From positions 13,380 to 77,379 of the forward strand of contig JAEYYV010000069.1 in NCBI GenBank assembly GCA_023428295.1: a DNA stretch of 64,000 nucleotides, given 5' to 3'. A program made the translations under genes and the position numbers. The stretch comes from Pseudomonadota bacterium. Lineage in GTDB: Bacteria; Myxococcota_A; Polyangia; Haliangiales; Haliangiaceae. Positions 59,340 through 64,000 of the stretch are shown here, piece after piece. Numbering within the stretch: the first letter of the stretch is position 1; every line of letters starts with the position of its first letter. The notes under the pieces are model-generated. The model worked only from the letters and a program-made list of their open reading frames with translations, had not been told where the DNA came from and did no database searches.

Positions 59340-60161
59340 ATGCCCGCCAGTGTCGTCGATGCCGTGACCTCACCCATGCCGTGCCCGTACGGCTGCGAGG
59401 AGCTCACCGTCGAGCAGAAGGCGGAGGGCATCGCGGCGCTGTATCGCTTCGACGACGCGATGCGCGGGTGGGGACAAACGGTGATCTGGGATCTCGCGGC
59501 GCCCACGTTGTGGCGCTTGCAGCAGCAGCTCGGCGAGGTGACCTGGGTCGCGGTGCGCGATAGCGGATGCACGCACCGCAGGCTCCTGGGGTTTTGCGTG
59601 CACGAGACGATTCACGCGCTGTGCGGCGATCCCACGGCGCCGAACTACGGCATGCCGGTCGGGTTGCCGTATGGCGTGCCCGAGAGCGTGACACCGTCGG
59701 AGGAAGCGGCGTATCTGCATCCGTTCAACCAGAACGAGGCGCGCGCGTACACGGGGATCGCGGCGGTCGCGTTTCGGCTGTTCCGGATCGAGTGGGAGCT
59801 CAATCCTGCCCGCGAGGTCGGCACGTACGGGTTCCCCGGTGGCAACGCGCTCGTGGACGTGCCGCCGGGATACCGTCGCGTGCCGCACTACGATCACGTG
59901 CAGCACACGCGCAGGTATATGGCGCTCGCGCAGAAGCTCGAGGACGAAGCGCGCGCGTACTTCACCGACGCGGTGCTCGACGACTTTGCCGCGCGGTTCG
60001 AGGCGGCAGAGAAGATCGGCTACGCGAAGCGGCCGTCGAAGTATCCATCGCCCAGAGAGGTGGCGCGGCTCCGGCCCAAGCTGCCCGGGCGTAACGACAT
60101 GTGCATCTGCGGCTCGCTGCGCAAATGGAAGCAGTGTTGCGGCGCCAATCTCGGTGCGTGA
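59340..60161 (+). CDS. SEC-C protein with HExxH metallopeptidase-like motif
   Basis: A 273-residue protein. The C-terminus (about 250-270) is a SEC-C zinc motif, PGRNDMCICGSLRKWKQCCG. In the first half FCVHETIHALCGDP contains HExxH (residues 88-92), with a possible third ligand Glu133 in FNQNEARAYTGIAAVAFRLF, where the E.x.A.AY helix is like that of gluzincin-type enzymes. Four Cys in the N-terminus (PMPCPYGCEE and later) might bind metal too. No signal peptide, so cytosolic. I know no named family with this pair. It follows motB by 33 bases on the same strand but need not belong to it. Confidence 0.72.
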   Translation: MPASVVDAVTSPMPCPYGCEELTVEQKAEGIAALYRFDDAMRGWGQTVIWDLAAPTLWRLQQQLGEVTWVAVRDSGCTHRRLLGFCVHETIHALCGDPTAPNYGMPVGLPYGVPESVTPSEEAAYLHPFNQNEARAYTGIAAVAFRLFRIEWELNPAREVGTYGFPGGNALVDVPPGYRRVPHYDHVQHTRRYMALAQKLEDEARAYFTDAVLDDFAARFEAAEKIGYAKRPSKYPSPREVARLRPKLPGRNDMCICGSLRKWKQCCGANLGA

Positions 60162-60179
60162 TCGACGCGGCGTGATCGC

Positions 60180-61091
60180 TCACTTCACGACCCCAGCGCC
60201 GAACACCTGCACCATGCTCGGGCCCTCGATCGTCTTCCACTGATTGTCGGACACGGTCACGATGCGGCCGTCGAGGAGCTGCGCGATGCCCTCGATGTTT
60301 CGCTTGCTCTCGATCGCCGCGCCGATATCGAGCGCGACGCGCGGCGTGATGTCCTGGTCGGTCGGAGGTACGGTGAGCTCGAGGATCTTTGTCACCTCGA
60401 AGTGGCGCTCGACGGCCCACGCGGTGATCGTTCCGTCGGCAGCGATCGAGCAATCGAGCCCGCTGATCTTGCCGGTCTTGGACGTGAGCCACATGCGGTG
60501 GCGACGCACGAGCGCGCCGTTCTCGATGCGCAACACGGGCGCCCATCGCTTGCCCGCATCTTCGCCGGCGCCTTCGATCGCGACGAGCAACGTGTCCCCG
60601 TGGCCGCACACGCCTTCGGCGCCGTGGTTCTTCTTCATCTGGATGCCGACTTGTTCAGAAGTGAGTTGGATCGACGTGTCGATCGCGATCGAGTTGCCGC
60701 TGATCCGCCCGAGCAACACGGTCGCGACGCCGTCGACGCGGCCTTCGGTGCCGAACGCGATGCGATCGCCGCCGAGGACTTCGATGCCCTCGAGATCGGT
60801 GTCCGCGGGGACGCCGCTGATCGAGAATGTCTCGATCGTGGGCCGGTTGTCAGCGTCGAGCGTGATCCGGTACGCAGCGGACGCTCGCTCCGCCACGGTC
60901 CACAGGCGGCCTTGTTCGTCGGCAGCGAGACCGGAGAGTCCGTTCGCCGTGTCGACGATCACCTCGGTGAACAGGGATGCAGTCTTCTTCGTGTCGAGCT
61001 CGCTGGACCTGGAGCAGCCGCCGACGACGCCGACGACGCCGCCGACGACGACGACAACGACGACGAGAGCGAACCCGCAGTAGCGAACCAC
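60180..61091 (-). CDS. Lipoprotein with esterase-like/beta-propeller domain
   Basis: About 303 residues. A signal with a very long Val/Gly run ends at lipobox GVVGGC (Cys near residue 25). The mature part has repeated blades: GLSGLAADEQGRLWTVAERA, TDLEGIEVLGGDRIAFGTEG, KISGLDCSIAADGTITAW, NIEGIAQLLDGRIVTVSDNQ. These L.G-x-D...L....D... units resemble the esterase-like-activity-of-phytase (SdiA/PF13449) propellers. The GTG at 61091 was chosen because it gives a usable signal. Enzyme activity is not established. Converges on the SEC-C gene. Confidence 0.72.
   Translation of the reverse strand: MVRYCGFALVVVVVVVGGVVGVVGGCSRSSELDTKKTASLFTEVIVDTANGLSGLAADEQGRLWTVAERASAAYRITLDADNRPTIETFSISGVPADTDLEGIEVLGGDRIAFGTEGRVDGVATVLLGRISGNSIAIDTSIQLTSEQVGIQMKKNHGAEGVCGHGDTLLVAIEGAGEDAGKRWAPVLRIENGALVRRHRMWLTSKTGKISGLDCSIAADGTITAWAVERHFEVTKILELTVPPTDQDITPRVALDIGAAIESKRNIEGIAQLLDGRIVTVSDNQWKTIEGPSMVQVFGAGVVK
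61019..61068. repeat. Trinucleotide-rich tract coding poly-Val signal
   Basis: GCC/GAC triplets (for example CCGACGACGACGACAACG) run for about 50 bases in the lipoprotein signal region, coding Val and Gly on the minus strand. Because the unit is 3 bases, slippage would change signal length without frameshift. Confidence 0.6.
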
Positions 61092-61216
61092 GCTCGAACT
61101 ATCACACACGTCGCACGTGTCGCGGGTTGTCGTCGCGGCATCGAGCGAGTCGATGTGAGCGCGCGCCCACGGCTTGCTCGATCTCCGTCGCCGACGGCCG
61201 ATGCTACGATTCGCCG

Positions 61217-64000
61217 ATGTCAGCCCGTCGCGCCGCGATCGTCTCCTGGGTCCTCGCGGCGTGCACGGGGACGCGAACGGTTGGCCCCACCACGCCAACA
61301 CCGATCGTCCCGCCGACCGTGACGCCGCCCGTTGCTTCCAATGGGGAGACCGGCGCGCCGACGCTGCGCTTGCCACGCGTGTTCTTGCCGGCGAGGTACG
61401 CCGCGCGGCTCGAGATGGATCCAGCGCGCACGGACTTTCGCGGGTCGATCTCGATCACCGGCGTGGTGAGCACGTCCACCGACGTGGTGTGGCTGCACGG
61501 CAAGAACCTGACGATCGGTAGCGCCAGCGCGCTCAAGGACAACGCAGAGCTCCCCGTGAAGGTCACGCTCGTCGGTGACGAGCTGCTGAAGCTCGAGCCG
61601 CAGCGCGCCCTCGAGCCCGGCGAGTGGACGCTGATGCTCGACTACGCGGGCGAGCTCGACACGAAAGCGAGCGCGGGCGCGTTCCGCCAGACGGTCGGCG
61701 ACCACGCGTACATCTACACGCAGTTCGAAGCGCTGTACGCGCGCCGCGTGTTCCCGTGCTTCGACGAGCCCGACAACAAGGTGCCGTGGAAGCTGACGCT
61801 CGACGTGCCGAAGAAGCTCGTCGCTATCTCGAACACGCCCATCACGAGCGAGACGCCGCTCGACGGCGACAAGAAGCGCGTCGAGTTCGCGGCGACCAAA
61901 CCGCTGTCGAGCTACCTCGTCGCGTTTGGCGTGGGTCCATTCGAGATCATCGACGCGGGCACGAGCTCGCGCGGCACGCCCGTTCGCGTGCTCACGCTCG
62001 CGAAGCGCCGCGCCGATGGTGACTACGCGGCAAAGACCACCGCGAAGCTGCTCGATCTCTCCGAGGACTGGTTCGGCACACCGTATCCCTACGAGAAGCT
62101 CGACGTGATCTCGATTCCGGTCACCGTGGGCTTCGGTGCGATGGAGAACGCCGGGCTCATCACGTTCACCGAGACGCTGATCCTGCACGATCAGAAGGCG
62201 TCCAGGAACCGCAAGCATCGCTGGATCGTCGTCGCCGCGCACGAGATCGCGCATCAGTGGTTCGGCAACCTCGTCACGATGCAGTACTGGGACGACATCT
62301 GGCTCAACGAGGGCTTCGCCAACTGGCTCGAGACGAAGATCGCGATGAAGTTCGAGCCGTCGTGGAACGAGCTGAACAGCGAGCTCGACACGCGCAACTG
62401 GGCGCTCGGCGCCGACAGCCTCGTCACCGCGCGACAGATTCGCCAGCCGATCGAGTCGAACGACGACATCCTCAACGCGTTCGACGGCATCACCTACAAC
62501 AAGGGCGCGAGCGTCCTCAACATGTTCGAGGCGTACCTCGGCCCCGAGGTCTTCCAGCGCGGCGTGCGCGACTACTTGAAAGCGCGCGCGTGGGGCAACG
62601 CGACGTCCGCAGACTTCGCGAGCTCGCTCGCCGCCGCCGCCGGCAAGCCGGACATCGCGACCGCGTTCGCGACGTTCCTCGATCAGCCGGGCGCGCCCGA
62701 GATCACCGCGACCGCCACGTGCAATGGCGCGCCGACGATCGAGATCGCGCAGCAGCGCTACGTGCCGCCCGGCGCCGCCGCGCCCACCTCGACGAAGCCG
62801 TGGATCCTCCCGGTGTGCGTTGCCTACGAAGCAGGCGGCAAGCGCGCGCAGGCGTGCACGCTGCTCGACAAGCCCACAGGCACCATCGCGCTGTCGACGA
62901 CGTCGTGTCCGCGCTGGGTCATGCCCAACGTCGACGGTCGCGGCTACTACCGCAACGCGTACACCACGCAGCAGATCACCGCGCTGCGCGACGAGGCGTG
63001 GAAGCACCTCACGTGGACCGAGCGGCGCGCGATCTTCTTCGACGCGAGCGCCGCCGCGCGCACCGGCAAGCTGCCCCTCGCCATCGCGCTCTCGCTCGTC
63101 CCGCCGATGCTCGCCGGCAAGGATCGCTTCACGGTGCCACCGGCCGTCGATTTTCCCGCCAGCGTTCACGAGTGGGTGCGCGACGACCTTCGCCCCAAGT
63201 ACGAGTACTGGCTGCGCACCACGTTTGGCGCGGGGGCCCTCGCCGCGGGCTTCACCGCCAAGGACAGCGACTCGCTCGATGACGAAGAGCTCCGCGAGTC
63301 CCTCGTCGGCACGGTCGCGTGGAAGGCGCGCGAGCCCAAGCTCGTGGAGCAAGCGCTCGCTCTGGTCGACAAGTGGCGCGACCTGCCGCAAGCGATTCGC
63401 TACCTCGTGCTGTCGGTCTCGGTCGACGCGAGCCCGGCTGTGTTCGACAAGGTCCTCGCGGAGGTCGCCAGCGAGCCGGAGCGGACCAAGCGCCTGGACA
63501 TGTTGTACTCGCTCGCCTCCGTGCGTGATCTGTCGCGCCAAGCGCGTGCGCACGCGCTGCTGCTGGATCCCGGGATCGACATGCGCGAAGCGATCTGGAT
63601 GCTGTGGAAGACCACCACCGAGGCAAATCGCGCGAGCGCGCAGACGTTCTTCAAGCAGCACCAGGACGCGATCATCAAGCGCCTTCCCTCCGACGGAGCG
63701 ACGTTCTCGCTCGGCTCGCTCGCCACGCTGTTCACGCAGACGTGCAAGGCCGATCAGCGAGACGCGATCGTCGCGTACGTGACCACGACGTTTGGCAAGT
63801 ACGCCGGCGCGGAGCGCGTCCTGCGCCAGTCCATCGAGAACATGGATCAGTGCATCGCGAAGCGCCGCGTGATCGAGCCCGAGCTCGACGCGTGGCTCGG
63901 CGGCATCCGCGTCAAGAAGGACACCGACAAGAAGGACAAGACCGACGCCGACGACGAGCTCCCCAAGAAGCCCGGCCAGAAGAACGACAAGAAGAACGAC
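61217..64000 (+). CDS. M1 family aminopeptidase lipoprotein, 3' end beyond window
   Basis: 928 residues visible, no stop. The signal MSARRAAIVSWVLAAC has lipobox LAAC (Cys 16), then a Thr/Pro linker. The N-terminal beta domain has QTVGDHAYIYTQFEALYARR with VFPCFDEPDNKVPWKLTL. The catalytic domain has GAMEN (about residue 308), HEIAHQWFGN (His342, Glu343, His346) and Glu365 in NEGFANWLE, spaced exactly as HExxH-18-E. The late helical ERAP1-like domain is complete. The last visible residues are Lys/Asp-rich (KKDTDKKDKTDADDELPKK). Likely an outer-membrane-anchored zinc exopeptidase. Full size is not known. Confidence 0.93.
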   Translation, partial: MSARRAAIVSWVLAACTGTRTVGPTTPTPIVPPTVTPPVASNGETGAPTLRLPRVFLPARYAARLEMDPARTDFRGSISITGVVSTSTDVVWLHGKNLTIGSASALKDNAELPVKVTLVGDELLKLEPQRALEPGEWTLMLDYAGELDTKASAGAFRQTVGDHAYIYTQFEALYARRVFPCFDEPDNKVPWKLTLDVPKKLVAISNTPITSETPLDGDKKRVEFAATKPLSSYLVAFGVGPFEIIDAGTSSRGTPVRVLTLAKRRADGDYAAKTTAKLLDLSEDWFGTPYPYEKLDVISIPVTVGFGAMENAGLITFTETLILHDQKASRNRKHRWIVVAAHEIAHQWFGNLVTMQYWDDIWLNEGFANWLETKIAMKFEPSWNELNSELDTRNWALGADSLVTARQIRQPIESNDDILNAFDGITYNKGASVLNMFEAYLGPEVFQRGVRDYLKARAWGNATSADFASSLAAAAGKPDIATAFATFLDQPGAPEITATATCNGAPTIEIAQQRYVPPGAAAPTSTKPWILPVCVAYEAGGKRAQACTLLDKPTGTIALSTTSCPRWVMPNVDGRGYYRNAYTTQQITALRDEAWKHLTWTERRAIFFDASAAARTGKLPLAIALSLVPPMLAGKDRFTVPPAVDFPASVHEWVRDDLRPKYEYWLRTTFGAGALAAGFTAKDSDSLDDEELRESLVGTVAWKAREPKLVEQALALVDKWRDLPQAIRYLVLSVSVDASPAVFDKVLAEVASEPERTKRLDMLYSLASVRDLSRQARAHALLLDPGIDMREAIWMLWKTTTEANRASAQTFFKQHQDAIIKRLPSDGATFSLGSLATLFTQTCKADQRDAIVAYVTTTFGKYAGAERVLRQSIENMDQCIAKRRVIEPELDAWLGGIRVKKDTDKKDKTDADDELPKKPGQKNDKKND

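Noticed and set aside
1..64000. tRNA, rRNA, insertion sequence, CRISPR or prophage
   Set aside because: No transposase, integrase, repeat-spacer array, tRNA-like cloverleaf or phage structural gene was noticed. Composition looks even across the window. A tRNA-scan and repeat search would settle small cases.

Overview
The window is high-GC DNA, about 95% coding, from a Gram-negative bacterium. It has P- and L-ring flagellar genes, lipoproteins and an RND pump with an outer-membrane channel. Hanks-type Ser/Thr kinases, an HDOD protein, stand-alone receivers and hybrid kinases point to Myxococcota (former deltaproteobacteria), but no 16S or phylogenetic marker is present, so this placement is inference. 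Flagella are uncommon in cultured myxobacteria, which makes a nearly complete flagellar locus notable.

Layout. 1-3005: a hybrid histidine kinase truncated by the window edge, divergent from a GspE-like/Ser-Thr kinase fusion and a response regulator. 3101-8312 (+): fliL followed by surface-sugar genes (PseH-like acetyltransferase, Pse-associated methylase, PseF-like cytidylyltransferase, Maf/DUF115 glycosyltransferase) and a MinD/ParA ATPase. 8344-10392 (-): pseG and pseB. 10516-13364 (-): fliT, fliS, fliD and one flagellin. 13473-23864 (-): flhF-flhG-fliA-flgF-flgG-flgA-flgH-flgI-flgJ(M23)-flgM-flgN-flgK-flgL. 24155-27261 (-): flhB-flhA. 27363-30516 (+): a MASE1/CHASE/GAF histidine kinase and a small zinc-ribbon membrane protein. 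30518-36606 (-): fliM-fliN-fliO-fliP-fliQ-fliR, an Hsp70-like ATPase and two single-domain receivers. 36691-45572 (-): flgB-flgC-fliE-fliF-fliG-fliH-fliI-fliJ-fliK-flgD-flgE. 45681-47971 (+): a two-gene sensor system. 48105-55096 (+): a metallo-hydrolase lipoprotein, a tripartite RND pump and a DUF378-like protein. 55093-57475 (-): a Ser/Thr kinase, a secreted protein and an HDOD protein. 57618-59306 (+): motA-motB. 59340-64000: a SEC-C protein with an HExxH motif, a propeller-like lipoprotein and an M1 aminopeptidase cut by the window end.

How it fits together. The genes encode export gate, ATPase complex, C-ring, MS-ring, rod, hook, filament, caps, chaperones, sigma28/FlgM checkpoint, FlhF/FlhG polar placement, stator and a partial pseudaminic-acid filament-glycosylation pathway (PseC and PseI are not here). 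The most interesting signal is regulatory. In front of fliL, flhF, flhB, fliM, flgB and the Ser/Thr kinase next to motA there is a GG-N10-GC, sigma54-type element. Upstream of it, 39-40 or 50-51 bases away (one helical turn apart), lies a dyad related to GTCAGAGCTGCCGAC. This suggests one enhancer-binding protein controls all early flagellar operons plus a kinase. That activator is not encoded in the window. No tRNA, rRNA, insertion sequence, CRISPR array or phage gene was seen. No gene-free stretch exceeds 300 bases; the longest, 23865-24154, holds the flhF control region and a direct repeat.
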